A DNA stretch of 64,000 nt, taken from Ktedonobacter racemifer DSM 44963 (GTDB lineage: Bacteria > Chloroflexota > Ktedonobacteria > Ktedonobacterales > Ktedonobacteraceae). The position numbers and the translations under genes are program-made. The notes beneath the pieces are model-generated. The model saw only the letters and a list, made by a program, of their open reading frames with translations. It had not been told where the DNA came from and did no database searches. Each line of letters opens with the position of its first letter. Position 1 is the first letter of the stretch. Location: contig NZ_ADVG01000001.1 of NCBI RefSeq assembly GCF_000178855.1, positions 2,046,001 through 2,110,000 on the forward strand. The letters run 5' to 3'. Shown here one piece after another: positions 8,835 to 15,898 of this stretch.

Positions 8835-9150
8835 GAGCTGAAGACGCAGCGGCTTCTTCGGAAGTCGTCGGGTCTGCGGTTTGGGAGCTTTTTCGCAAGC
8901 TCAAGTTCACCAGACTCCTCATCAGAAATGATGAGACCGTTTGAAAGGTCATGACACCTGCGGTTGACGCATCAGACCGCTGCTCTGTCGCCTGGGTTTA
9001 AGTAGGGCTGAGGAAAGGCCCGGTGATCCAGGTGCAAAAAGCCTTTTGAACACTGTCGAGATGAGGTCGGATTCCCTGCATGGTCACAGTGCAGGGATAC
9101 GCATCACCCGGCGCTTGCCGGAGCATTTTTCCGAAAGGAATCGTCTGAAC
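8835..9150 (+). ncRNA. Putative omega-RNA (guide scaffold) of IscB
   Basis: About 315 non-coding nucleotides directly precede iscB, the known place of the omega-RNA that guides IscB nuclease. Visible stems are CCTGG with CCAGG around 8992-9031, GGGCT/AGGCCC-type pairing at 9007-9020, CCCTGCA/TGCAGGG (9074-9096) and CGGC-GCTT-GCCG (9109-9120). The word GGCTGAGGAAAGGCCC resembles the conserved core of characterised omega-RNAs. The guide would come from the 5' edge outside the element. Exact ends are inferred; no structure was computed. Confidence 0.55.
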
Positions 9151-10382
9151 ATGGTCTATGTCCTCTCACCAGATAGGACGCCGCTTATGCCTTGCTCTGC
9201 TGCGATTGCCCGTTTGTTGCTCAAAGAGGGAAAGGCCAAAGTCGTCCGCACAGCCAGAGCGTACCTACACCCAACCCTTGACCTTGGGAGTGGATACCGG
9301 GAGTGCGGTGATTGGTTCGGCTGTCGCGGATGAACAGGGCAGCATCTTGTATCTTTCTGAAGTGGAAGTGCGCAATGATATTGCCACGACGATGAAAGAA
9401 CGAGCCACCCATCGTCGAGATCGCCGCAACCGAAAGACACGCTATCGGCCTGCGCGCTGGTTACATCGAAGGAATTCCATCAAGACTGGACGCTTCTCCC
9501 CGACCATGAGAAGCAAGATCGACGCCCATCTGCGAGAAATCCACTTTGCGCACTCCTTCTTGCCGATCTCGTCCATTGTGCTGGAAACAGCTACCTTTGA
9601 CCCGCATGCGCTCAAAAACCCGGAGGTAGTGCGAAAGAAGTGGCTCTATCAGAAGGGTATCAATTACGGCTTTGCCAATACCAAAGCCTATGTGCTCACA
9701 CGGGATGGCTACACCTGTCAACACTGCCAGGGGAAATCCAAGGATCAACGGCTCGAGGTGCATCACATCATCTTTCGTAGCCAACACGGAAGCGATGAGG
9801 AAAGCAAGCTCTTGACGCTCTGCAAGACCTGTCATGATGCCCTTCACGCTGGGACTATTACCCTCAAGCGCACCGGAAAGAAAAAAGGGGATTTGCTGCA
9901 CGCGACCCAGATGAATAGCATCCGCGTGCAATTGTTGAAACTGGTTGAGGCGGAAGAAACCTGGGGCTTCGTGACGAAAGAACATCGATTGCTTGCGGGT
10001 TTGCCCAAAGAACATTGTTTTGACGCGGCCATGATTGCGACACGCGGAAATCGGCCTGTTTTCCAGATACAAACGGTGTTTGTCAAGAAATGCATTCCAG
10101 ATGGAGAGTATCAGCAAACCAAAGGAAAGCGAAGCGAGCAACGGATCCCGACAGGAAAAATCCAGGGATGCGCGCAAATGCGACAAAGTGCGTTATCGAG
10201 GTCAGGAATACTTTATCAAAGGCCGTATGTCTACTGGTTATGCTATTTTGATGATGATAGACGGGAAAAAGGTCGATTTGAAACCCATTCCCAAGTTTGA
10301 GAAGATGAAGAGAGTGAGTGCGCGATCCTCATGGATGACCTGTCAAAGCATCATGCCAGGTTCCTCATGCTCTCTCATCTGA
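9151..10382 (+). pseudogene. iscB: IscB-type RNA-guided nuclease, frameshifted
   Basis: The ATG at 9151 follows a GAAAGGA site and begins an N-terminal PLMP domain (TPLMPCSAAIARLLLKEGKAKVV). Frame then shifts near 9255-9270, with a likely small deletion, into RuvC-I (LTLGVDTGSAVIG). An arginine-rich bridge helix (RRDRRNRKTRYR), RuvC-II (SIVLETATFD), an HNH domain with two CxxC pairs (CQHCQ, CKTC) and LEVHHIIFRS follow, then RuvC-III (HCFDAAMIA). A second shift near 10170-10190 moves the C-terminal target-recognition part (KCDKVRYRGQEYFIKGRM) to another frame. Catalytic residues look intact, so decay appears recent; as read, no full-length protein is made. Relatives are ancestors of Cas9. Confidence 0.85.
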
Positions 10383-10727
10383 TGTTCGTGTGCAAATACC
10401 GGAAAAAGCTGCTTCTCTTCTCTGGAAATGAGGAAAAACAGGTATTTGAGGAAATTGCAGCTCGCTCAGAGGTTTCTTTTGAGGCACTTGAAGTGGATCA
10501 AGATCATATTCACTGTTTGGTGAAAAGCGAACCTCGGATGCGCACCGCTGGCCATCGTCGGCAGACGGAAACACATCTCGACCATGCAACGTTGGCAAAG
10601 GCATGCGCAATGCGTTAAAAGGGCAATTTTGGAAAGAGAGGACATTCTGGAGTGATGGGTACTTCTGCTGCACCATCGGGAATGCAAGCAGGAGACTATT
10701 CGCCAGTACATTGAAAGCCAGGGATAG
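10331..10727 (+). pseudogene. tnpA: IS200/IS605 Y1 transposase TnpA, frameshifted
   Basis: The frame opening at 10331 reads MDDLSKHHARFLMLSHLMFVCKYRKKLL and carries the HUH motif as DQDHIHCLV, typical of the TnpA single-strand transposase. Frame then changes several times: the central part (PLAIVGRRKHISTMQRWQ) is in a second frame, LKGQFWKERTFWSDGYFCCTIGNAS in a third, and the ending QETIRQYIESQG with its TAG at 10725-10727 returns to the second. The gene start overlaps the iscB end. At least three indels make it non-functional. Confidence 0.85.
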
Positions 10728-10747
10728 GAGGAAGGAGCGGCGTTCAT

Positions 10748-10770
10748 CCACGAGGCTGAAGACCTCGTGG
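10748..10770 (+). repeat. Subterminal hairpin of the IS605-type element, right end
   Basis: Perfect 8-bp stem CCACGAGG/CCTCGTGG with loop CTGAAGA, 20 bp after the tnpA stop. A similar CTGAAGA word stands at 8838-8844 near the proposed left end. TnpA transposases recognise such imperfect subterminal hairpins, so this probably marks the right end. Confidence 0.55.
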
Positions 10771-11023
10771 TTTTCTCGCCGTTCCCCGTATAAATAATAA
10801 AAATAAGCGCTTTGACCTTGCGGAAAGCAGGTAAACTGCAATATCATACAGAGTGTACCCATCCCATACATACGCGACAATCTTAGCCGCGGTGTTTATT
10901 TGTCCTCTATCGCCCGGTTCAGCCTTGAACAGTAGCGATAGCAGAGAAGGCAATCTTCCCGTCTCACGAACCAGGTGCCAGAACCCGTGTCAAGCGACGA
11001 GAAGGTTTCTAGAAGGTGTTTGT

Positions 11024-12526
11024 ATGGATCTTCGTGTAACAACCCAATCCGTAAACGAAATCTCAAGCGATGTCCTCGTCATCACGGCCACGCGTGCCGC
11101 TGGTGAGGCAAAGGGCATCCAGCTCTCCTCCGCCGGACAGGCCATTGATCAGGCTCTGGGCGGCGTCATTAGCGAGTGTGGCACAAACGAAGAGTTCAAG
11201 GGCAACACAGGTGAACTGCTCTCCATCCACACGCTGGGGAAGCTGGCAGCTAAGCGCATCCTGGTTGTTGGTCTTGGCGCAGTAGAGAAGGTCGAGCCAC
11301 AGGCGCTACGCAAAATTGGCGCCAGCATTATCCGTCACCTACATAGCACCAATGCCCGCAGCGCGACCCTGGCCCTGGCAGAGAGTTCCGCTGTCGCTGA
11401 GACCGCGCAGGCTCTGACGGAGGGCATTTTCCTCGGTGCCTACGCGTTCCGCAAGTACCAGCAGAATCAGAACGGGGAGCGCAAGCTCAAAGACGTTCAG
11501 CTACAAACGTCCGAGAGTAATAAAACCGCCGTCGAAGAGGGTGTGCAGAAGGGCAAGATCTTCGCGGAAGCCACTAACTTTGCCCGCGATCTCGTCAACG
11601 AGCCTCCACGCGTCCTGACCCCCACCGAGCTTGCCAACCGGGCCAGCGCCATGGCGCAACAATACGGTCTGGAGTGCGAGGTCTTCGACCAGGCGAAGAT
11701 TGAATCTCTAGGCATGGGCGGCATCCTTGGAGTCACCCAGGGCAGTGTCGAACCACCACACTTCATCATTCTGCGCTACCGTGGCGCCCCTGAGAGCCAG
11801 GAGAAAGGTCTGGCCCTCGTCGGCAAGGGTATCACCTTCGATAGTGGTGGCCTCTCCCTTAAGCCCGCTGGCAGCATGGAGACGATGAAGAGCGACATGG
11901 GTGGCGCCGCCGCCGTTATCGGTGCCATGCAGGCCATCGCCGCGCTCAAGCCGAAAACCAATGTCACGGCCTTCGTGCCCACCTGCGAAAATATGCCCAG
12001 TGGAAGCGCCTTCCGTCCAGGCGACGTATTACGTCTCATGAACGGCAAAACTATTGAGATTCTCAATACCGATGCCGAGGGGCGCCTCATTCTGGCCGAT
12101 GCGCTCTCCTATGCTTCACAGGAGGGTCATTCACCAATCATCGACCTGGCAACGCTCACAGGTGGTATCGTCGTTGCGCTCGGTAACGTCATGTCGGGCC
12201 TCTTCAGCAATGATGAGGGTCTACAGCAGGAGATCATTGCGGCAGGCCAGGCCGTGGGTGAGAAATACTGGGCCATGCCCCTCGACGAGGAATATGGCGA
12301 ACTGGTCAAGAGCGATATCGCTGACGTCAAACAGACGGGTGGTCGCGGCGCCTCCTCTGTGACGGCGGCCAAGATCCTCGAACATTTTGTGGGCAACGGC
12401 GCGAAGTGGGCGCACCTGGATATTGCAGGCACGGCCTTCTCTGAGAACGCCAAAAACATGGAGAAAGGCGGCACAGGCTTCGGTGTCCGCACCCTGACAG
12501 AACTGGCCCTCAGAAACGCACGCTAG
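11024..12526 (+). CDS. pepA: Cytosol aminopeptidase (leucyl aminopeptidase, M17)
   Basis: A 500-residue zinc/manganese-dependent aminopeptidase that removes N-terminal residues, preferably leucine, from peptides. An N-terminal macro-like domain (about 1-170) precedes the catalytic M17 domain. The latter has GKGITFDSGGLSLKP with metal-binding Lys and Asp (about 267-281), MKSDMGGAAAV, and the family signature NTDAEGRL (about 348-355). The ATG at 11024, after an AGAAGG site, is chosen over an upstream frame opening at 10853 whose extra 57 residues are not family-like. It stands alone and ends at a strong two-way palindrome. Assignment is very secure. Confidence 0.95.
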   Translation: MDLRVTTQSVNEISSDVLVITATRAAGEAKGIQLSSAGQAIDQALGGVISECGTNEEFKGNTGELLSIHTLGKLAAKRILVVGLGAVEKVEPQALRKIGASIIRHLHSTNARSATLALAESSAVAETAQALTEGIFLGAYAFRKYQQNQNGERKLKDVQLQTSESNKTAVEEGVQKGKIFAEATNFARDLVNEPPRVLTPTELANRASAMAQQYGLECEVFDQAKIESLGMGGILGVTQGSVEPPHFIILRYRGAPESQEKGLALVGKGITFDSGGLSLKPAGSMETMKSDMGGAAAVIGAMQAIAALKPKTNVTAFVPTCENMPSGSAFRPGDVLRLMNGKTIEILNTDAEGRLILADALSYASQEGHSPIIDLATLTGGIVVALGNVMSGLFSNDEGLQQEIIAAGQAVGEKYWAMPLDEEYGELVKSDIADVKQTGGRGASSVTAAKILEHFVGNGAKWAHLDIAGTAFSENAKNMEKGGTGFGVRTLTELALRNAR

Positions 12527-12544
12527 GCGCTTTATACGCCACAT

Positions 12545-12611
12545 CAGATACAGAAAGAGGCCCTCGCTCCCTTCATATGCGTCAGGGAGCGAGGGCCTCT
12601 TTCTGTATCTG
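12545..12611. terminator. Long palindrome between convergent pepA and permease genes
   Basis: Perfect 28-bp arms (12545-12572 and 12584-12611) around an 11-nt loop. It lies 18 bp past the pepA stop and 28 bp past the stop of the converging permease gene. It is well placed to end transcription from both sides. Confidence 0.8.
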
Positions 12612-12639
12612 ACATTTCAGGTACGCGTCTGATCCTTCA

Positions 12640-13599
12640 CTAATCGAGTTTAATGCGTGGATCAACGACGGTGTAGAGCAAGTCAGAGATGAGGTTGCCC
12701 AGAACGACACAGGCCGCAACCAGCAACACTGAAGCTTGAATGACTGGATAATCACGGTCGTTAATGGCCTGCAAGCCAGTTGAGGCGACACCAGGGATAT
12801 TGAAGATCTGCTCAATAAAGAACGCGCCAGCAATAACCAGGCCAAATGCCAGGCCAATCGAGGTCACCAGCGGGATCAGGGCATTGCGGAAGGCATGGCG
12901 ATAAACGACGACACGCTCAGCCAGGCCCTTCGCACGAGCGGTACGCACATAATCCTGGCGCAGGGTCTCCAGGAGCGTTGTACGTGAATAACGTGCGTAG
13001 AACGCAAAACCGACAAGCGCAAAAATGAGAATGGGGAAAAGCTTATACTTGATATCATCAGGCCCGTACTGCCAGAGTTGGCCCCAGTTTGCCACCGGCC
13101 ACTGGGCACCGGTCCATTTGTCGAACCAGACAATGCCTACCTGGGCGAAAATGGCAACAATAAATGTCGGCAATGCCCAACATACCAGGGCGATACTCAT
13201 TAACAGGGTATCAACCCATTTATTGGCCTTCAGGGCGCTGACGATACCAACCGGAATACCAAGCACCAGGGTAAGTACAGTCCCCCAGAAGCCCAATTCA
13301 GACGAGTAGGGGATACCCTGAAGAATCAGTTCAGAGACGGGGCGTCCCTGGGTATGGAAAGAATACCCAAAGTCCAGGTGAACGGCGCCAGTTAAAAAGC
13401 GCCAATATTGCTGGTACCATGGCTGATCCAGGCCATACTGATGTTTTAAGGCCGCATAAAGAACGGGATCCTGGTGCTGACCCAACAGCGCCCGGATGGG
13501 GTCGCCAGGAGCAAGATAACCTAGAATGAAGGTAATAAACGAGACGCAGAGAACGACGAAGAGAAACCCAATGAGCCGCTTCACAAGAAATTGAACCAT
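12640..13599 (-). CDS. ABC transporter permease, DppB/OppB type
   Basis: A 319-residue inner-membrane subunit of a peptide/nickel-type ABC importer. It starts with the family-typical first membrane helix (LVKRLIGFLFVVLCVSFITFILGYLAPGDP) and shows about six membrane spans. The cytosolic EAA loop that contacts the ATPase is present as LLETLRQDYVRTARAKGLAERVV, followed by HAFRNALIPLVT. Neither a second permease, ATPase nor binding protein lies next to it: upstream is a 400-bp non-coding stretch, downstream the convergent pepA. It must work with subunits coded elsewhere or be an orphan. Substrate cannot be told. Confidence 0.9.
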   Translation of the reverse strand: MVQFLVKRLIGFLFVVLCVSFITFILGYLAPGDPIRALLGQHQDPVLYAALKHQYGLDQPWYQQYWRFLTGAVHLDFGYSFHTQGRPVSELILQGIPYSSELGFWGTVLTLVLGIPVGIVSALKANKWVDTLLMSIALVCWALPTFIVAIFAQVGIVWFDKWTGAQWPVANWGQLWQYGPDDIKYKLFPILIFALVGFAFYARYSRTTLLETLRQDYVRTARAKGLAERVVVYRHAFRNALIPLVTSIGLAFGLVIAGAFFIEQIFNIPGVASTGLQAINDRDYPVIQASVLLVAACVVLGNLISDLLYTVVDPRIKLD

Positions 13600-13912
13600 G
13601 TTGTACTCCTTTTCGCGGAGGAAAGTACTTTGACAGAGGTGTCGGGCGATGGCCTACAATTTCTCAAATATTTCTATTTGCTGCCATCCACTATATTTAC
13701 CAGATTTTCTACGTTCTGGCAAGAGAAATTGAGGGAAATAGCCAAACATTTCCTACTAAAAACAATTGTTGCTTGTAGATTGCTACTATTCTATCAGGCT
13801 GGTTCTTTCAATTTATATATACTACGTCTCATAGCAGAACAAACATCACCACTTCTAGCAGAAAGTCATCCTTCATCTCCTCTGGCGTTTGTCTCGGCTC
13901 GCGCAGCGATCC

Positions 13913-13979
13913 GAAGGGTAAGGTGTGTGCGTGGAAAACGGCCCTGCGGGCCGTTTTCCACGCACACACCTTACCCTTC
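13913..13979. terminator. Long perfect palindrome, 32-bp arms, 3-nt loop
   Basis: Arms 13913-13944 and 13948-13979 are perfect reverse complements with loop TGC. Unlike most others here it follows no annotated gene end: the neighbours diverge. It ends 9 bp before the moaD -10 element, so it occupies the -35 region and may insulate or control that promoter. Confidence 0.6.
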
Positions 13980-13984
13980 TTTTG

Positions 13985-13993
13985 TGCTATACT
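13985..13993 (+). promoter_or_regulatory. Extended -10 promoter of moaD
   Basis: TG at 13985-13986, one base, then TATACT at 13988-13993 match an extended -10 element. Transcription would start at about 14000, at or next to the ATG at 14001, implying a leaderless or nearly leaderless transcript. The -35 region lies in the right arm of the palindrome. Confidence 0.5.
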
Positions 13994-14000
13994 GAGAGCC

Positions 14001-14273
14001 ATGAAAATTCGCATTCGCTATTTTGCCTCCTTACGCGAGGTTACAGGCCAGAGCGACGAGCTACTGGATATAGCCGATGGAACGAGCATCGCTGAGATCA
14101 AAAAAGACCTGGTGACGCGCTATCCGCGTTTACAGGACATCCTGGAGCGCTGCCTCTGCGCGCTCAATCGCGCCTATGTCCCGCCAGAGACAGCATTGCA
14201 TGAGAACGACGAGCTGGTCTTTATTCCGCCTATGGGTGGCGGGAGCGAGCCACAAGACAATGGCGCGTCGTAA
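14001..14273 (+). CDS. moaD: Molybdopterin synthase small subunit MoaD, with C-terminal extension
   Basis: A 90-residue ubiquitin-fold protein (MKIRIRYFASLREVTGQ, later LHENDELVFIPPMGGG) that carries sulfur on its C-terminal glycine to make molybdopterin dithiolene together with MoaE. MoaD must end in Gly-Gly for activation by MoeB. Here the diglycine is followed by about seven more residues (SEPQDNGAS), so the protein would need trimming or acts differently. The ATG is preceded by an extended -10 element with little room for a leader. moaE follows 30 bp downstream. Confidence 0.88.
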   Translation: MKIRIRYFASLREVTGQSDELLDIADGTSIAEIKKDLVTRYPRLQDILERCLCALNRAYVPPETALHENDELVFIPPMGGGSEPQDNGAS

Positions 14274-14303
14274 GCAATCCATCAGAAATATCAGGAGAGA
14301 TGT

Positions 14304-14717
14304 ATGGAGCCTATTATCCAACTAACCCATGCGCCCCTTGAGCGTGACGCGCTTGTCGCCGCGGTCAGCCATCCCAGCGCAGGCGGCATCGTCGTCTTCG
14401 AAGGGGTTGTACGCGACCATGCGCGCGGGAAACAGGTACGCCACCTGGAATATGAGGCCTATGAAGAGATGGCACGCCAACGCATTCAGGAAATTATTGC
14501 GGAGGCAGAACAGCGCTGGGGAGTCGAGCGTGTCGCCGTTGCACATCGCTTTGGACGCCTGGAAATCGGAGAGGCCAGCGTGATTATCGTTGTCGCCAGC
14601 CCTCACCGCGCCGAAGCCTTCGATGCCTGCCGCTATATCATCGATACGCTCAAAGCCAGCGTCCCTATCTGGAAAAAAGAGGTCGCCACCACTGGAGAGG
14701 AATGGGTAGAAGGTTAG
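14304..14717 (+). CDS. moaE: Molybdopterin synthase catalytic subunit MoaE
   Basis: A 137-residue large subunit of molybdopterin synthase, converting cyclic pyranopterin monophosphate to molybdopterin with sulfur from MoaD. Family features: GGIVVFEGVVRDHARGKQV near the start, YEAYEEMARQRIQEI, VAVAHRFGRLEIGEASVIIVVASPHR, and the near-terminal catalytic Lys region SVPIWKKE. A CAGGAGAGAT ribosome site precedes the ATG. It is cotranscribed with moaD. Its last codons and stop form one arm of the hairpin at 14694-14743. Confidence 0.95.
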   Translation: MEPIIQLTHAPLERDALVAAVSHPSAGGIVVFEGVVRDHARGKQVRHLEYEAYEEMARQRIQEIIAEAEQRWGVERVAVAHRFGRLEIGEASVIIVVASPHRAEAFDACRYIIDTLKASVPIWKKEVATTGEEWVEG

Positions 14718-14743
14718 CCCCAACCTTCTACCCATTCCTCTCC
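14694..14743. terminator. Palindrome containing the end of moaE
   Basis: Perfect 22-bp arms (14694-14715 and 14722-14743), 6-nt loop. The left arm is the last seven codons of moaE and the first base of its stop; the rest of the stop is in the loop. The downstream arm is therefore an inverted copy of coding sequence. Probable terminator of moaDE. Confidence 0.75.
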
Positions 14744-14917
14744 ACATCGCCCCATCGATCTTCCTTCATCCAGAGTGTTTCTTCCTGGCATATATCCCCC
14801 AAAGCGCCTTTTTTATGGTATATTTTAAGTAAAGAAACACTCCCTTACAATTAACAATGAAGAGTTCAGAGAGTTCAAGGATTTCATTAAAAAAGCCTCC
14901 TTGCCGTGTTCGCCAAC

Positions 14918-14957
14918 GACCTGAGACAGGTCCCCGGATGAAACTTGGAGATCGTTG
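14918..14957 (+). promoter_or_regulatory. Possible ribosome-site hairpin before the MNT-HepT gene
   Basis: GACCTG-AGA-CAGGTC forms a tight hairpin at 14918-14932. CAACGA (14914-14919) can alternatively pair with TCGTTG (14952-14957), which directly precedes the start codon and is next to the GGAG ribosome site. The two pairings exclude each other in part, which could tune translation. Weakly supported. Confidence 0.3.
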
Positions 14958-15794
14958 ATGAACTTATTCGAAAAACAGACTCAATTGACTCAGCTCTTTG
15001 CGCAGAATCCCGTTAATGCCGCCTACCTGACGGGTTCGCTCTCCAATCGTGCCTCCTTTGGTCAGCTCAGTGATGTTGATATCGCCATTCTGCTCATGGA
15101 CCAGGTCAAAGCCGATCAGTTTCTCGACTACCAGCTCTACTTCTTCAGCGAGCTGGCCAAGCGCCTGGAGTCCGAGAGTATAGATGTCGTCATTCTCAAC
15201 AAGGCTTCTCTCCTCTTAAAGTCTCAGATCATCAAACATGGTCAGATTCTCTTCAGCCGCGATGAGCGCCAGCGAATCCTCTTCGAGTCGCGCGCCGTCA
15301 TGGCCTACCTCGACTTTAAGAAATTTGACGAGATGCAGAATCAAGCGCTTAGCCGTCGCTTACGTGGCCCCGCACGCCAGCCTGTCGATCCTGAACTTAT
15401 CCGTCCACCACTCGCAAAACTTAGGGAGGCTATCCGCATTCTACGCAACTTGCAGGCCGAACCACGCGAGACATTCTTAAACGATCATCGCCTCTATGGA
15501 CTGGCCGAGCGCTACCTCCAGCAGGCAATCGAGAATTACCTCTACATCTGTAGCGTCTTCGTGACCGCAATGGGGCGGCCCAAACCTGATGATTTCCATA
15601 ATCTACTCAGCAGCCTCGCGGCGCAGCAGCTTATCCCACGCACGCTAGCCTTTCGCCTGGAGTTGCTCACTAATCTGCGCGAAGAGCTGCTTCGCACGAC
15701 CTCGCCTCAAACACGAGAGCTGGTCTACGAGCATCTCCAGTATCGCCTGGAGACACTCGAGGAGTTCAGCACCGCAATCGAGGCTAGCCTATAA
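14958..15794 (+). CDS. Nucleotidyltransferase fused to a HepT-like helical domain
   Basis: A 278-residue protein joining two parts usually made as separate proteins. Residues about 1-110 are a minimal nucleotidyltransferase: LTGSLSNRASFGQLSDVDIAIL gives the Gly-Ser and the two catalytic Asp (about 39 and 41), with IDVVIL as the third acid. Residues about 135-260 are alpha-helical and resemble DUF86/HepT. The RNase motif of HepT (Arg-Asn-x3-His) is not visible; the matching place reads LLTNLREELLRTT. In MntA-HepT pairs the first part adds AMP to the toxin. Here a fused, perhaps inactive toxin domain is more likely. ATG after GGAG. Confidence 0.75.
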   Translation: MNLFEKQTQLTQLFAQNPVNAAYLTGSLSNRASFGQLSDVDIAILLMDQVKADQFLDYQLYFFSELAKRLESESIDVVILNKASLLLKSQIIKHGQILFSRDERQRILFESRAVMAYLDFKKFDEMQNQALSRRLRGPARQPVDPELIRPPLAKLREAIRILRNLQAEPRETFLNDHRLYGLAERYLQQAIENYLYICSVFVTAMGRPKPDDFHNLLSSLAAQQLIPRTLAFRLELLTNLREELLRTTSPQTRELVYEHLQYRLETLEEFSTAIEASL

Positions 15795-15829
15795 TCTATA
15801 GCCTATAATCTCTAACCTCGCGCCTGGCT

Positions 15830-15884
15830 AAAAGAAATGAAGCGTCCTGGAAGCCGTAGGATTTCAGGACGCTTCATTTCTTTT
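15830..15884. terminator. Palindrome between convergent genes
   Basis: Perfect 20-bp arms (15830-15849 and 15865-15884) with 15 nt between, of which three more pairs can form. It lies between the MNT-HepT stop (15794) and the TPR gene stop (15899). It ends in a T-run in both directions (AAAAG/CTTTT), so it is a good two-way terminator. Confidence 0.8.
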
Positions 15885-15898
15885 ATGGTTTGGAACCG

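Larger units (their letters stand above)
8820..10795 (+). mobile_element. IS200/IS605-type element with IscB, decayed
   Basis: The stretch has the order expected of IscB-carrying IS605-family elements: a non-coding omega-RNA-like leader, iscB, then a Y1 transposase gene and a subterminal hairpin at 10748-10770. Both genes are interrupted by several frame changes, so the element should no longer move by itself. The outer ends are estimates: the left end lies shortly after the response regulator stop, the right end shortly after the hairpin. Such elements make no target duplication, so the borders cannot be fixed from repeats. Confidence 0.75.
13600..14000. other. Intergenic region, AT-rich, with palindrome
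   Basis: Region upstream of both the minus-strand permease and plus-strand moaD, so it should hold divergent promoters. No coding frame is convincing. The left 280 bp is AT-rich. The right end holds a short GC-rich word (CGGCTCGCGCAGCG, 13894-13907), the palindrome at 13913-13979 and the moaD -10 element. Confidence 0.5.
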
